Below are positions 1-10,459 of a stretch of 64,000 nt of DNA, in pieces. The stretch's first letter is position 1, and the number at the start of each line of letters is the position of its first letter. A program made the translations under genes and the position numbers. Under the pieces are notes generated by a model. It ran no database searches. It was not told the origin of the DNA and saw only the letters and a program-made list of their open reading frames with translations. The stretch is from Paracyclopina nana (Eukaryota > Arthropoda > Copepoda > Cyclopoida > Cyclopettidae). The stretch spans positions 4,588,001 through 4,652,000 of the forward strand of contig JAGUCH010000003.1 of the NCBI GenBank assembly GCA_019096065.1, written 5' to 3'.

Positions 1-1427
1 ATTGATTTTCCAGAACTTGTTGAACTTTCCGGCGGACTTGAACATTGAAGTCTTGTCTTGAGTGAGCAATACTGCTCTTCCAGTTGTGGGCTTCACAACC
101 CTAGCCATGGATATGAGGGTTTGGGGATAAAGAACCCTATTGTCAGCCTTTGAGCCGCTTCTTTTACCAAACGGCTGTAAAGAAAGAACAAGATACGATA
201 CTTCAAGTCAATTAATGCAGTTAGCAGCCTACCAAGTCTGATACGAGTACATCAACACAGTTGTCCCTTAGGGGGATATTAGTGGCATCCCATTGCACTC
301 CATCAACAGGTAAGCTGTTATCAAAAGTTTTCAGGTTATCTCTCGCTCTGTCAATCGCCAAGTTATTGAAGTCACCGGCCAAAAAGAAGCCATCTTTAAA
401 AGCTACACCCCCTTCAATGGGTATAGAGCCTCCACCGCACATAGGGTCGCACACTATCTCCCCTGGCTGAATATTGGCTAACCTATAAGGGAAAAAGGTG
501 TAAGAAGACTGAAAATATTTGATATTACGTCAACACTTACTGTAGCAAAGATGCACAAATGGTTGCTCTCAGCGTCGTAGGTCCAAAATGCGAAATATTT
601 CTCCTAAACAAACTCACTTTTGTAAGAGCAAGACAGACATAGACATTGTTGACGTCGATGTTAACAAGGACTTCAATGTCAAATCCCTTCATTTTGACTC
701 CCCAGCCAAACTTTTCTTGAACTTTGCCACCAACATGCTTAGCCACATCCATAGAAGAGAATTTGTGAATGTTTTCTCCTGTTCTGTAGCAAGTGCATCT
801 AAAGTTGGGTATTTTTTCTGAGTCGGTAGCACCATCATAAAAGGCCTGAAATGAGAGTTTCATCAAGAAATAGTCAAAAACATAGAAAGAGTAGATATTA
901 CAAATACTTTGTTCCAAGCATCTAATCCTTTCGTCCAATCTACTTTATCCAGCGTAAATTCAGCCAACTTGTTCAACGTTTCTTCTTCAGCTCCGGACAA
1001 ATCCAAGTCTAAGCAATAATTTAGAAGGTCTTCTTTTCAATGTTTGTTGTGTTACATACCAACTGAAGCTCCAATTACGACAAATATGTTGTCGAACGTT
1101 CTCATCTCCAAGACCTCGTTGACTCGATCTGATTCAATGTCGAACACAACTCTGCCCATGATTTCATACGCGTGCTCAACTTTGAGCTTAGTCTTCACTT
1201 CATCAAGGGCAGCTGGTTCAAAGCCAGTGACGCATGTTGCTTCAATCGTGACAATTTTTGGGTGCTCGCTCAATTTGTATCCGCTCAAGTCAATTTCTAA
1301 AAATTGTACGTTAAGTCAACAAGAGTTTTTGAAGCGGAAAAAATGGAGAATTACCTTGCCAAGGAATTATGTTTGGTTTCCCCGAGCTGTAGTTCTTGAA
1401 CTTGTTGCTGCTTTTATCTTTCCCCAT
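1..1427 (-). CDS. THUMPD3: THUMP-domain tRNA guanine-N2 methyltransferase, 3' end beyond window
   Basis: This is the homologue of THUMPD3, which makes N2-methylguanosine in tRNA with S-adenosylmethionine (and the partner TRMT112 in other animals). Six exons are visible on the minus strand: 1355-1427, 1060-1296, 908-1008, 541-845, 233-482 and 1-174 (continuing off the left edge). Introns are 51-62 bp with GT..AG ends and the frame is kept at every junction. The protein starts MGKDKSSNKF. A THUMP region covers the second to fourth exons and ends in HFGPTTLRA. The methyltransferase part follows, with the SAM-binding motif DPMCGGGSIPIEG and the catalytic-type motif SDLPFGKR, split by the 175-232 intron. 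The match to vertebrate THUMPD3 around VLLTQD is close. The start was chosen as the first ATG in the exon feeding the THUMP frame. It is divergent from the peroxidase gene on its right. Confidence 0.9.
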
Positions 1428-1879
1428 TTTCCGGATGCTGCTGATTCGAAACAGGCTTCCTTCGCAAATCAAAATTCTACCAGAAAAGATCGGAAAATCG
1501 GACTGATCGGAACTTGCAGAAACTCAGAACTTTTCAGCCAATCTGATTGGTTACAACTTCTTGTTCTTAATTCCTATTGGCAATTTCATTGTTTATTTCA
1601 TGCACATGTTAGGACGTGAGCTATGAAAATTAAGGCAAACTGTAACTCTTCAGCGTTAAAAAATCGTTGAATAATAGGCAGCCTTTCTTCTTATTTTTAA
1701 AAAATTAGTTGGAAATCATTTTTGAATTGTCATCAGATTTACATTGATTTTGGGTAATTGTTTTATATTTCATTGGATCGGACTTTTTCCATTTTGCCGG
1801 CTGTCATCTGTTGACTGTTAGCATGCTCTAATTCTCAAATTTGAGAATCTGAAGAAGTGAGCCGTGGCAAATTGGAGTC
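1428..1879. other. Divergent intergenic region
   Basis: This 452-bp gap separates two genes pointing away from each other (THUMPD3 on minus, GPX-like on plus), so it should hold both promoters. I see no clear TATA box or other named motif. Confidence 0.4.
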
Positions 1880-2515
1880 ATGAAGTTACTTTCAACATTT
1901 ATGTTCATTTTGGCACTCAAACTGGTTAATGCAGTCGATTTGTATGACCTGAAAGCTGCCGACATCTTTGGACTTGATGTTGACTTTCAAAGATTCAGAG
2001 GCCAAGTGTTGCTCATCGTAAATGTAGCCTCTCAGTGCGGATATACTGAAAGCCATTACCGAGACTTGCAAAGGATTCAAGATATTCTTGGAAATGACGA
2101 TTTTTTCAGTGTATTGGGATTTCCTTGTAATCAGTTTGGCGAACAAGAACCGGAAGATGAAGCTGCCATTGATGTGAGCATAAATAAATTGCATTTGACC
2201 ATGATACAATTTCTCTTTTTGTAGGAGTTTGTGAGAACCAAATTCAATGTGGACTTTCCAATGTTCAGTAAGGTGGAAGTCAGGGGCGAGGGTGCACATC
2301 CAGTGTGGAGATTTTTGACCGACAAGGCAAATGTGACACCTGAGTGGAACTTTTACAAGTATCTTGTGGATCACAATGGTCGAGTTCTGCATGCATATCC
2401 TCCCAAAGTTCCAGTTTCCGATATTTTTGGTGATGTTGAAAGAGCCGTCAAGAACGCTAGAAAGGAAGGCAAGAAGGGCTCTACGCTGAAAAAAGATCTT
2501 AAAGAAGAGCTCTAG
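1880..2515 (+). CDS. GPX7/8-like thiol peroxidase of the secretory pathway
   Basis: A glutathione-peroxidase-fold enzyme of the GPX7/GPX8 type, expected to reduce peroxides in the endoplasmic reticulum and feed oxidising equivalents to protein folding. Two exons, 1880-2173 and 2225-2515, give 194 aa. Residues 1-18 form a signal peptide. The peroxidatic site NVASQCGYT carries Cys53 where selenium-dependent relatives have selenocysteine; the FPCNQFG motif (Cys83, Gln85) and WNF motif (Trp139, Asn140) complete the active site. The protein ends in KEEL, a KDEL-type retrieval signal, which supports ER residence and resembles the REDL end of vertebrate GPX7. The 51-bp intron ends in TTTTTGTAG. Start is the only ATG before the signal peptide. 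Its 3' end faces the 7TM gene. Confidence 0.92.
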
Positions 2516-2817
2516 CGAGAAACATGTAATCGACAGGCCTTTAAAAATACTCATTTACCTGCAAGCACTCTTTAAAGTTTAATAACAAACAGATTCATTT
2601 TATTAACTCAATGAAGGATTCACATGTACAACCAACTGAATATTGCTTTGATATTCGTTAACAATTAACTGTCTCGTCTTTTAAAAGCTTTTGGTTTTTT
2701 ATTACTTTTACGTGATGTTATTTACCACTTTCCCCCCAACCCAAAATAGCCTGGCAGCTAATTAAGAGATATGCGTTTGCCTGCATGTGACATGTCTTTG
2801 AAAGTGCTTGTAGGCAT

Positions 2818-3795
2818 TTAGCCATGGAAGTAGATAGGAAAATAATGTCTTCGTAACTCTGGGGAGGACAAAATATGGGCTGCTGGTAAAATAACTGAAA
2901 GTCCTATTGCAAAGCAAATGATTGAACCTGGTGGAAAGAAAAGCAAGGAGCCGTATTTTAACAAAAGCTGCATTAGGAAAAGAGTGACAATTTCACAGAC
3001 AAAAGTTTCAATCTGACCACTTAAAGAAAATACGTTTTTCCGGCTTCTTTCTTGTAGCACTTTTAAATGGACCACATTCTTCATTTTCATGCGTTCGTTG
3101 TGTTTTTTCAAATGCCGAAAGATTGCCACATAAATCATCAGCTCAAGACCTGTCATGAACTGGCCGATTCCGAGTGAAGCTTGAATGAAAGCTACACCAA
3201 GATCAATGAGCTGGGCTTTTGATCCATTGTATAGTTTAATCACTCTTGTCATTGTGAAAGAGTGACCATAGCAGAATTCTAATGCCAATCCAGATCCAAA
3301 AAGGTAGACTCCTATGCCATTAGTTGCTATCATAATGGAGATCAAAATCCACTCCATAAGCAGCAGCGAGTATAGCCTTTTCATCGTCGTGCCTTTTTTT
3401 GGTTTGATCAAGCGCCAGCGAAAAAGTGATATGACAAGTCCCCCACATATCAATGGTGCATTATGCAGTTGTCCAATGACCCAAAAAACGAGACATCCAT
3501 GATTGCCAATTAAGTGAAGGATTGGCCTTCCAAAAGCAAACGAAATTATTGCAATCAGTGAAAATGAAATGCTTGTCAGGCCTTGTGTTAATTGGTCAAT
3601 AAGTGTGAGGGTATTAATTGGCCTGTTTTTAGGAGCTCTTCTCATCAAATAATGCACTATCATTGACTTTACGCACAGGTTAATTACCACGCAAGATGCC
3701 AGAAATGCAATGAGCAATGGAGAAGTCTTCTGATTCCAATCAATGATTCTTAGAGCTTCATCAGCAAAATCGAGCAAGGATAAGCTAGCGTTCAT
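2818..3795 (-). CDS. Orphan seven-transmembrane receptor
   Basis: A single-exon membrane protein of 325 aa with seven hydrophobic segments, resembling a divergent rhodopsin-type GPCR. The N-terminus MNASLSL has one potential N-glycosylation site and no signal peptide. TM1 begins near residue 25; a short basic loop follows it (YLMRRAPKNRP), and the third intracellular loop is basic (RHLKKHNERMKMKN). I do not see a clean DRY or NPxxY motif, so the assignment rests on the hydrophobicity pattern and length. The open frame reaches further upstream only through a TTG, so the ATG at 3795 was taken as the start. Ligand unknown. A second orphan 7TM gene lies at 8276-9175, without obvious sequence identity. 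Confidence 0.7.
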   Translation of the reverse strand: MNASLSLLDFADEALRIIDWNQKTSPLLIAFLASCVVINLCVKSMIVHYLMRRAPKNRPINTLTLIDQLTQGLTSISFSLIAIISFAFGRPILHLIGNHGCLVFWVIGQLHNAPLICGGLVISLFRWRLIKPKKGTTMKRLYSLLLMEWILISIMIATNGIGVYLFGSGLALEFCYGHSFTMTRVIKLYNGSKAQLIDLGVAFIQASLGIGQFMTGLELMIYVAIFRHLKKHNERMKMKNVVHLKVLQERSRKNVFSLSGQIETFVCEIVTLFLMQLLLKYGSLLFFPPGSIICFAIGLSVILPAAHILSSPELRRHYFPIYFHG

Positions 3796-4404
3796 TTTCA
3801 CGTGGATGCTTGACTGGTTCTGTTGCAAACATTCGAGAGATTCATGCTTTTAAAGTTGTTATGGCCAAGGTTATGGCGAGTGGTGATACGAGCGCCTCTA
3901 ATTGGAGCAGCTGTTTTCACGAGCTCTCTGAGCCTCTGACCAACTGAAATGCCTCGACATTACCTTAAACAATTAATAACCATGACGAATTAGATCTCCA
4001 TGACATACCTGGTCATAGCCAAACTTTTGGCATATCTTGACCATAACCAACCTTTTTTGTGATGAAAGGTGCAACTTTCACTCTATAACAGTTAGCAATA
4101 TCTTAATGCTTTGAAGTATTTTATGAGAAAAAGTTCGATTAATGTCAAAAGTGACATTAATCAGAGATTTCAGTAGGACAAAATTCAACCTTGCAAATCT
4201 TTTTGAAGATAAAGTATAAGATAGTATGGCGTCAATTCAGGCAAAATCCAAGGCAAAATCATGGTACCCTTCATAATTACATTCTTCCTCCTTATAAAAG
4301 ATTTTCTCCTTATATTCCTCTGTTTGTAATTTAGGAGCTTTCTCATTTCCCACTATGCTTTTCTTTAAAGTGATCTCAATGTATTTTAGGATATTTTGCA
4401 GCTT
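3796..4404. other. Intergenic, nothing recognised
   Basis: AT-rich sequence upstream of the 7TM gene. It contains short local duplications such as repeated 'ccaaactttt/ccaacctttt' stretches near 4019-4055, but no ORF, RNA gene or clear promoter motif that I can support. Confidence 0.4.
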
Positions 4405-4413
4405 CCCTTAAAT

Positions 4414-5438
4414 GGGATATACTAAAATGCGCGACAAGCGCGACATGCGCGACTAACTACTAAAATGCGCGACTACTAAAATGCGCGACTACTAAAATGC
4501 GCGACATGCACGACAACTAAAATGCGCGACGAGCACCACAGGCAACAAAAATGCAAAAAAAAAAATGTTTTTGTTACCAATGTTAACTATGTTTGTTGTC
4601 TATGGCTTGGTTTTTTTCCGTCAGAAATTGTATTTACGCATAAGATACCAAAAAATAACACTTTCCTGAGTCAGAATGGGGTACTGCTTCAAGAGGATTG
4701 ATTGGGGTACAATCCTTTTTTTAATTTTGATATTTTTGCTAAATCTTTTATTTTTAGCTTGGAGTTCACATTGATTAATATGACCATTTAGGTCCTTTCC
4801 ATGTGCTCACTTTTGGTTTTGAGGTACAAAAAAATGTACCACGTAAAACCGTTTTTGCAAGACCGTTTTCATTGTTTATTTACGTTTTTGTTTACTTTTT
4901 ACGTACTGGATGTTTACTTATTTGTTTACTTCTTTTGCTACTTGCCAAAGACCAATTTTTTTGTACCATCAAAAACCGTTTTTCAGCTTTATTTTTTGAA
5001 CAAGCACATGGAAAGGTCCTTATAACACCTCTTGTATCTTTTGTTAACTTTGATTTTTCATAATAAAAACCAGAGTTATGTCTGCTTTTTAAGAACTGTG
5101 CACCTGAAAAAAATTGTACAAAAAAGTTGTTGCATCCCTTTCCAATCCAGTATTTCCCATTTTTTTGTACACTAGATAGCAACAAAATGTTATGATTGGG
5201 GTCTCTTAGGCAAAATAGTTTTTTATCAGAGTGGAGATAAAACAATGTTAGATTTGAAAAATAGATTATCATTTTTTTCTTTGTATGTATGGCAAATTGA
5301 AGGGCTTCTCCACCAATTATATATTATTCTTACATTAAAAGTGCTAGTGGATTAATAATCCAAATACTTTTAGCTGTCCCGCATTTTAATAGTCGCGGAT
5401 TTTAGTAGTCGCGCATGTCGCGCATTTTAGTAATTCCC
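4414..5438. mobile_element. Foldback-like non-autonomous element, GGGATATACTAAAA family
   Basis: A 1,025-bp element with inverted ends. The left end starts GGGATATACTAAAATGCGCG and continues with repeated ACTAAAATGCGCGAC units to about 4530; the right end (about 5380-5438) carries the inverse units GTCGCGCATTTTAGTA and closes in AATTCCC. The ends are thus made of short direct repeats arranged as inverted arms, as in foldback transposons. Flanks are CCCTTAAAT (4405-4413) and CCCTTCAAC (5439-5447), a 7/9 match that could be a decayed 9-bp target duplication. The interior has no transposase and is AT-rich; a separate MITE sits in it at 4791-5019. It shares its termini with the element at 15068-16119. 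Confidence 0.72.
4791..5019 (+). mobile_element. MITE copy A (about 229 bp)
   Basis: Begins GGTCCTTTCCATGTGC and ends in the inverse GCACATGGAAAGGTCC, giving imperfect inverted ends of about 17 bp. It lies inside the foldback-like element. A second copy, in opposite orientation, is at 5599-5826. Both read as a 65-74-residue ORF starting MCSLLVLRYKK, but the frame is low-complexity and probably not coding. Confidence 0.7.
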
Positions 5439-5598
5439 CCCTTCAACTCTCCTTGCTCAAATGTATTTTAGCAAATTGCTGGCGAGCAACCTCAGATTAT
5501 TAAGAAAAATAAAATCATAAAATAAATTCCACCTGATTATTTGATTTTATTTAAAGTTATTGGATTTCAGATATTTTGCGATTTTAGATGAGATTTAT

Positions 5599-5826
5599 GG
5601 ACCTTTCCATGTGCTTGTTCAAAAAACAAAACTGAAAAACGGTTTTTGATGGTACAAAAAATTGGTCTTAGGCAAGTAGCAAAAGAAGTAAACAAATAAG
5701 TAAACATCCAGTACGTAAAAAGTAAACAAAAACGTAAAAAAACAATGAAAACGGTCTTGCAAAAACGGTTTTGCGTGGTACATTTTTTTGTACCTTAAAA
5801 CCAAAAGTGAGCACATGGAAAGGACC
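5599..5826 (-). mobile_element. MITE copy B, inverted relative to copy A
   Basis: About 228 bp, nearly identical to 4791-5019 read on the other strand, with ends GGACCTTTCC and GGAAAGGACC. The two copies are about 580 bp apart as an inverted pair and could form a hairpin. The boundary near the bleomycin hydrolase start leaves only about 130 bp for that gene's upstream region. Confidence 0.7.
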
Positions 5827-5960
5827 TTATGTTGTTAAAAAATTTCGCTGAATTTATCTTGGGCTCGGGCCTAAGTCCGATGCACCATTATCCATCAAAA
5901 ATAAGAATAGTCAGCTGTTGATGAGGAGGAGGTGTCAAAACTCAAAGCTCAAGATTGATA

Positions 5961-7364
5961 ATGGATGGAGCAGGGCCCTTGTCCGTGGGCTTCCTGGAGG
6001 AGCTGCGTCGCGAATTTTACGCCAGCGACAAGAACCGCTTGGCACTGAACGTGTTGAGCCGTAGTGATCCGCTAGAGAGTTGCACCAGCCGCAATGCGAT
6101 TGAAGCCACCCATCACGTGTTCAGCCACAAGGTGGCCGAGGTGAAGCCAGTGACGTACCAGAGGTCGTCGGGCCGATGCTGGCTGTTCGCTGCGCTCAAC
6201 GCCATGCGGATCCCGCTGGCGAAGCACTTTGAGCTCGACGAGTTGGAGCTGAGCCAAAGCTACTTGTTTTTCTGGGACAAAATCGAGCGTTGCCACTTCC
6301 TTCTCAACGCTCTGGCCACTGCCTTCAAGGAGCGCGGGGAGGAGCCCGAGGGTAGGCTCGTCTCCTTTTTGCTCGCCGATCCCATCTCCGATGGCGGACA
6401 ATGGGCCATGGCCACCAACCTCATCGAGAAGTACGGCGTGATGCCCAAGGCCTGTTTCCCCGAGGCCCATTCAAGCGAGAGCTCTCGGCGCCTCAATCAA
6501 ATCCTCAAGAGCAAGCTGCGTCAGTTTGCCCACGAGCTCTTCCGCGCACCCTCGCACGCCACCACTGACCTCATCAAGGATCAAATGAAAACGATCTACC
6601 GGATCGTTGCCATCTGCCTCGGCGTCCCGCCCACCACCTTTTGCTGGGAGTACTACGACAAGTCCAAGGCCTACCACAAGCTCGGGCCCATCTCGCCTCT
6701 TCAATTCTATGAGGAGCACGTGAGGCCACTTTTCAATGTGGCTGATAAGATATGCATCGTGGCGGACCCACGCCCATCCAATCCCACTGGTCAGACGTAC
6801 AAGGTGGACCTCTTGGGCAACATGGTCGGTGGGCTGGAGACGGTCTACAATAACCAGCCAGTGGAAGTACTCATGGAGTTGGCAGCCAAGAGCATCACCC
6901 TTGGCGAACCAGTCTGGTTCGGTTGCGACGTCTCGAAGTTTTTCGTCAGCAAACGCGGACTGCTCACCATGGATGTCTTTGACTTTGAGCTCGTTTTCGA
7001 CACTAAGGTCCACAATTGGGAGACCAAGGCTGAACGTCTCACTTACGGAGATTGCGTCATGAACCATGCTATGCTCCTCACAGGAGTCAATATCGAGGTA
7101 AAAGTTCAATCTCGATTGTAATGATTGAATCAAACGCACTCCTCTTTGCAGGGAACTGAACAGCCAACCAAATGGCGCGTTGAGAACTCTTGGGGCGAGG
7201 AAAACAACGCCAAAGGTTACATATGTATGACCAACGACTGGTTTAAAGAGTTTGTCTTTGAGATTGTTGTGGACAAGGCCCACTGCAGCCAGGAAGTGCT
7301 GGCAGCTCAAGACCTTGCACCTCGGTTGCTTCCGGCTTGGGATCCCATGGGAACTTTAGCTTAA
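5961..7364 (+). CDS. BLMH: Bleomycin hydrolase, C1B cysteine peptidase
   Basis: A papain-fold aminopeptidase that in other animals forms a cytosolic hexamer and trims peptides and homocysteine thiolactone. Two exons, 5961-7097 and 7152-7364, give 449 aa, against about 455 in mammals. The catalytic triad is visible: Cys73 in SGRCWLFAALNAMR, His369 in MNHAMLLTG and Asn391 in WRVENSWG. The C-terminus PAWDPMGTLA matches the family tail that inserts into the active site and makes the enzyme an aminopeptidase. The 54-bp intron ends in CTCTTTGCAG. An upstream in-frame TTG at 5955 was rejected in favour of the ATG at 5961. The coding region is clearly more GC-rich than its surroundings. Confidence 0.95.
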
Positions 7365-8275
7365 TTAGGCTCTTTCTTATGTTACAAATGAATGCAAAAA
7401 ATCACATTTTCAGCAATTATGTGCCTTGAGCCATCATATCCGGATCATTTCGAGAAAACTTATCATACGTAGGGGAGTAAAAAAGGGTTAGAGATGATCA
7501 GAAAAACTATGCTTTTGACGACCCTGGGATCTATTTTGGAGGTCAGTCGAATTCTTAGAGTAGTAGCTGCAAACTGTAAAACTGCTGCGCTTCAACCTCA
7601 TTTTTTGCCTCCAGAGCCTACCTTATATTGCAAATTGCAGAAAAAGTTACATCAGTGGGCACTTGATAGAATGCTTCATTTATGAGGCATTTTCTTTTAT
7701 TCAGTGAATTTCATTGCTTGATGCTACTATTTGCCAGAAATTGCGACAACGTGGAAAGGGGCCTATTTGCAAAATACTCTCTTAGAACTGCCAATTATAG
7801 ACCTCAAGGTGGTCTTTGGTATGATCAAGGGCATGCTATTTTTCAATTAAATAACTACTTTCATCGTTAAAGCAAATCATCCCTCGCAATTTCAAATGTA
7901 TTTTTAGTAATTTTAGGTAACATTTGCACACTTCATTTCACGCAATTTTTATGCAAGATATGTCTTATTTTCCAATTATCGTATTTACATACTGTAATAC
8001 GATTTCCTCGTGTTATAATTCAGTTTACCAATCAGACTCAGCTCTTTTATATAACAGTTTTTTCTCTACCGGTAACCGAAAATCCCTGGTTAGGTTTCAA
8101 TTTCCAAATAGTTATCAGTTTATTTCTCTACCAAGACTAGCATATAATAGGGAAAAACCTCGCAGGCTCGATCGGGCTAGTAAAGCTGTACTCGAGTTTT
8201 CCCATTTTAAAATCCTCTCTCAGCTCTTTAACAGCCCTACTTTATGATCCCCAGCTCGATATAAATATACGTATA
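7365..8275. other. Intergenic, no gene recognised
   Basis: About 0.9 kb between the 3' ends of bleomycin hydrolase and the second 7TM gene. Small ORFs exist (7494-7685, 7924-8247) but show no codon pattern, motif or splice signals. The stretch around 8190-8260 (TTTTAAAATCC..CTCAGCT..TTTAA..CCCTA..CCCCAGCT) resembles 15742-15810 inside a transposon, so part of it may be a repeat remnant. Confidence 0.4.
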
Positions 8276-9175
8276 TTACTCTATATCTTCGACAATTATG
8301 TTGTCGTGGAATTGTGGGCCTCTTGGTATTATGGGGTAGTTAATTTTCTGCTTCTTCGCTGATTTGATTGTTAAAGCCAAGGTCCATAGCATGTGGAATG
8401 CTGATCGAACTGAAGCTGTTATTATCAAGACAGTGCTCCACACATTCCCATCAGAGGTTTGTATTGTGATAATGACGTTCGCAGTTGCACTGATTGGCAC
8501 CGAATCACTCAGGATGCCCCGCGGAGAATTGGACCTTAGCCTCGGTTGAGTTGACCATACAACCATTTCAGACTGCACACTGGATTGGGACCTCACTAGC
8601 TTGACCATGGACCAGTCAAAGTACAGTCCTATGCTGTATCCGCACAAAAGAATGACCAATGTGATGGATCCATAAGTGCTCTTTTCTGCTCCAGAGCAAT
8701 ACGTCAGCCCAATTGTGTAGCCAATTTTGAAAATAGCTGATAGCAATGCAATGGCAGCTTGTGATAAGCAGAGCCCAATAATGAGAGCCCAAATTTTCCA
8801 TCGCAACTTGGGCTTGTCATAAATTAGCCCTTGCTTTGCTTTGTATGCCATTTGGTATCTGACATAGGACAGTGTACAAGTTAACCATGCTGAGGTTGTC
8901 AATGAGAACAAATTGGGAATGAGGTAGGCTATGCACGAAATTGTTGTCAGCATTCTCTCAACAATCACAAGCATGTATCCAATACCTGTGCAAATGAGGC
9001 AAGCCAGGTTGATACATGTATCGGCTAGCAGGATTTGCTTGATTGTAGCATTTAGCTTCAGCTTGCTAACAATGTAGATCAAACAAAGAGCGTTGACAAG
9101 GACACCAATAATGATAATAGCCCCATGGGAAACTTTAAACACCAAATGATAGCCATCACTTGAAACTAGACTCAT
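8276..9175 (-). CDS. Second orphan seven-transmembrane receptor
   Basis: A single-exon 299-aa protein with seven hydrophobic segments, no signal peptide and a short acidic C-terminus (IVEDIE). TM1 begins near residue 14 and TM2 follows the loop KLKLNATIKQ. TM3 is followed by the loop YVRYQMAYKAKQG, which takes the place of DRY. The third intracellular loop is long and Ser/Arg-rich (about residues 195-225). The start ATG at 9175 gives the shortest sensible N-terminus. Function and ligand cannot be read from sequence. Intronless structure, in a region where other genes are split, suggests a retrogene-derived or rapidly expanding receptor family. Confidence 0.65.
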   Translation of the reverse strand: MSLVSSDGYHLVFKVSHGAIIIIGVLVNALCLIYIVSKLKLNATIKQILLADTCINLACLICTGIGYMLVIVERMLTTISCIAYLIPNLFSLTTSAWLTCTLSYVRYQMAYKAKQGLIYDKPKLRWKIWALIIGLCLSQAAIALLSAIFKIGYTIGLTYCSGAEKSTYGSITLVILLCGYSIGLYFDWSMVKLVRSQSSVQSEMVVWSTQPRLRSNSPRGILSDSVPISATANVIITIQTSDGNVWSTVLIITASVRSAFHMLWTLALTIKSAKKQKINYPIIPRGPQFHDNIIVEDIE

Positions 9176-9597
9176 CTTGCAGGGATTGAAATGGTATCTG
9201 GAGCCTAATTTTGGTTGCTATATCGACACGGCCTCACTTACTCTATCTCTCTTTTTGTAATAGCACCACATGATGCAGCTCATATACTTGATTGACTTCA
9301 TAAAATCTGTTGTCCTAAAGGTTGCTATGCCTACATGGCCCAGCCTCAAAAATCCTCTACCTTTTTCATTAAGCTGAGTAGCTTGACCAAAAGCTAAAAA
9401 AAGAGAAGGTAAAGGCTGCGTCCCTTTTGCCCTTGGCCGTTTGCCCTGGCCTTGTCAATATAAGACATTACAGAAGCAATTGCATTTCCCACTTACAGCA
9501 AGGAAGGAGACTTCTAGAATGCAATAGTGGGAACCTCAGCCGTTCCGATGAACTCCTTTAAGTTCTTGGTTTACAAAGTTAACACATAAAATATATA
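9176..9597. other. Intergenic upstream of 7TM gene
   Basis: About 420 bp leading to the MITE at 9598. It should contain the 7TM promoter, but no clear motif is seen. Confidence 0.35.
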
Positions 9598-9986
9598 CCG
9601 TCTGACCGTTCAAAATTGGACGGTGCGGGAATCAAAAGTTTGTGTTATGAATTCATGAATTTTGAGGCTTAATGGGTATCGTTGGAAAGCTTGAACCTTT
9701 GGACATCTTTTTTGTTTTCTGACAAAATGAAAAGTATTATTGAGAATTCCGCGTGACAGCAAAAAATAAATGATGCATCAGTTTTTTCGCGACAATTTTC
9801 TGGGTTGCCTTGGGAAAAATGAATTTTCCCGGTTTATTTCTTGTTAAATTGATCTTTTCTACTTATACAAAAAAGATGGAAAAAGGCTCAATCTTTCCAA
9901 CGATATCATTTAAAAGTCCTGTATTTATTGAATATGTAACAAAAAGTTTAGATTCCCGTACTGTCCAATTTTGAACGGTCAGACTG
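9598..9986. mobile_element. Mariner/pogo-like MITE with TA flanks
   Basis: A 389-bp element with imperfect inverted ends of about 35 bp: left CCGTCTGACCGTTCAAAATT and right, on the other strand, CAGTCTGACCGTTCAAAATT. TA lies on both sides (9596-9597 and 9987-9988), as expected of Tc1/mariner-type insertion. No ORF. The sequence between the ends is AT-rich and unremarkable. Confidence 0.8.
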
Positions 9987-10376
9987 TATATTACAAATGA
10001 TGGACCTCCCCATCTGACTGAACAGCCTTGATTTTCTTGAGAAAGTCAATCCAAAGGCACCAGTTCTTCAAAATGAACATAGTAAATCAGAGTTAACATA
10101 TCTTCATATTTCAAGTATTTCGTTTCAACTGGACAATTATCAACTTAAAGTAGAGAACACTGGTGTAGAGACTGAACAGGAACCAATAGTTGAGCGAGTC
10201 AGCGCATGAGCGCCTAATTGACTGGCCGATTAATATAGGTGGCGCAGATAGGACAATATCTGGCTCCAAACAAAAATGGACTCATCTTTGACTGACTCAG
10301 TGCAAAAAATGAAAACATTGTTTCATTTCTAACATTGCCCAAAAAATGGGTTCATAAATATTGCTTAATATGGGCA
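9987..10376. other. Intergenic spacer before the 7-kb element
   Basis: No ORF, repeat or motif that I can support. Confidence 0.35.
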
Positions 10377-10385
10377 CCAGGGAGG
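10377..10385. repeat. Target-site duplication of the 7-kb element, left copy
   Basis: CCAGGGAGG, identical to 17427-17435, directly abutting the inverted terminus. Confidence 0.85.
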
Positions 10386-10459
10386 GGCCGCGACTGCATA
10401 GGCAGGGATCAAATGCAAGCAAAACTTAGATTTATTTTCACAAAAAATATAGATTACGC

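Noticed and set aside
1044-1619. 191-codon ORF on the plus strand
   Set aside because: It runs antisense across two THUMPD3 exons and an intron; the minus strand has the conserved protein.
4801-5063. Coding gene in the MITE (MCSLLVLRYKK..)
   Set aside because: The same frame is kept in the inverted copy only because the DNA is nearly identical; sequence is low-complexity Phe/Tyr/Leu, without start context or homology.
6072-7310. Long minus-strand ORFs (132 and 279 codons)
   Set aside because: Shadow frames of the GC-rich bleomycin hydrolase exons.
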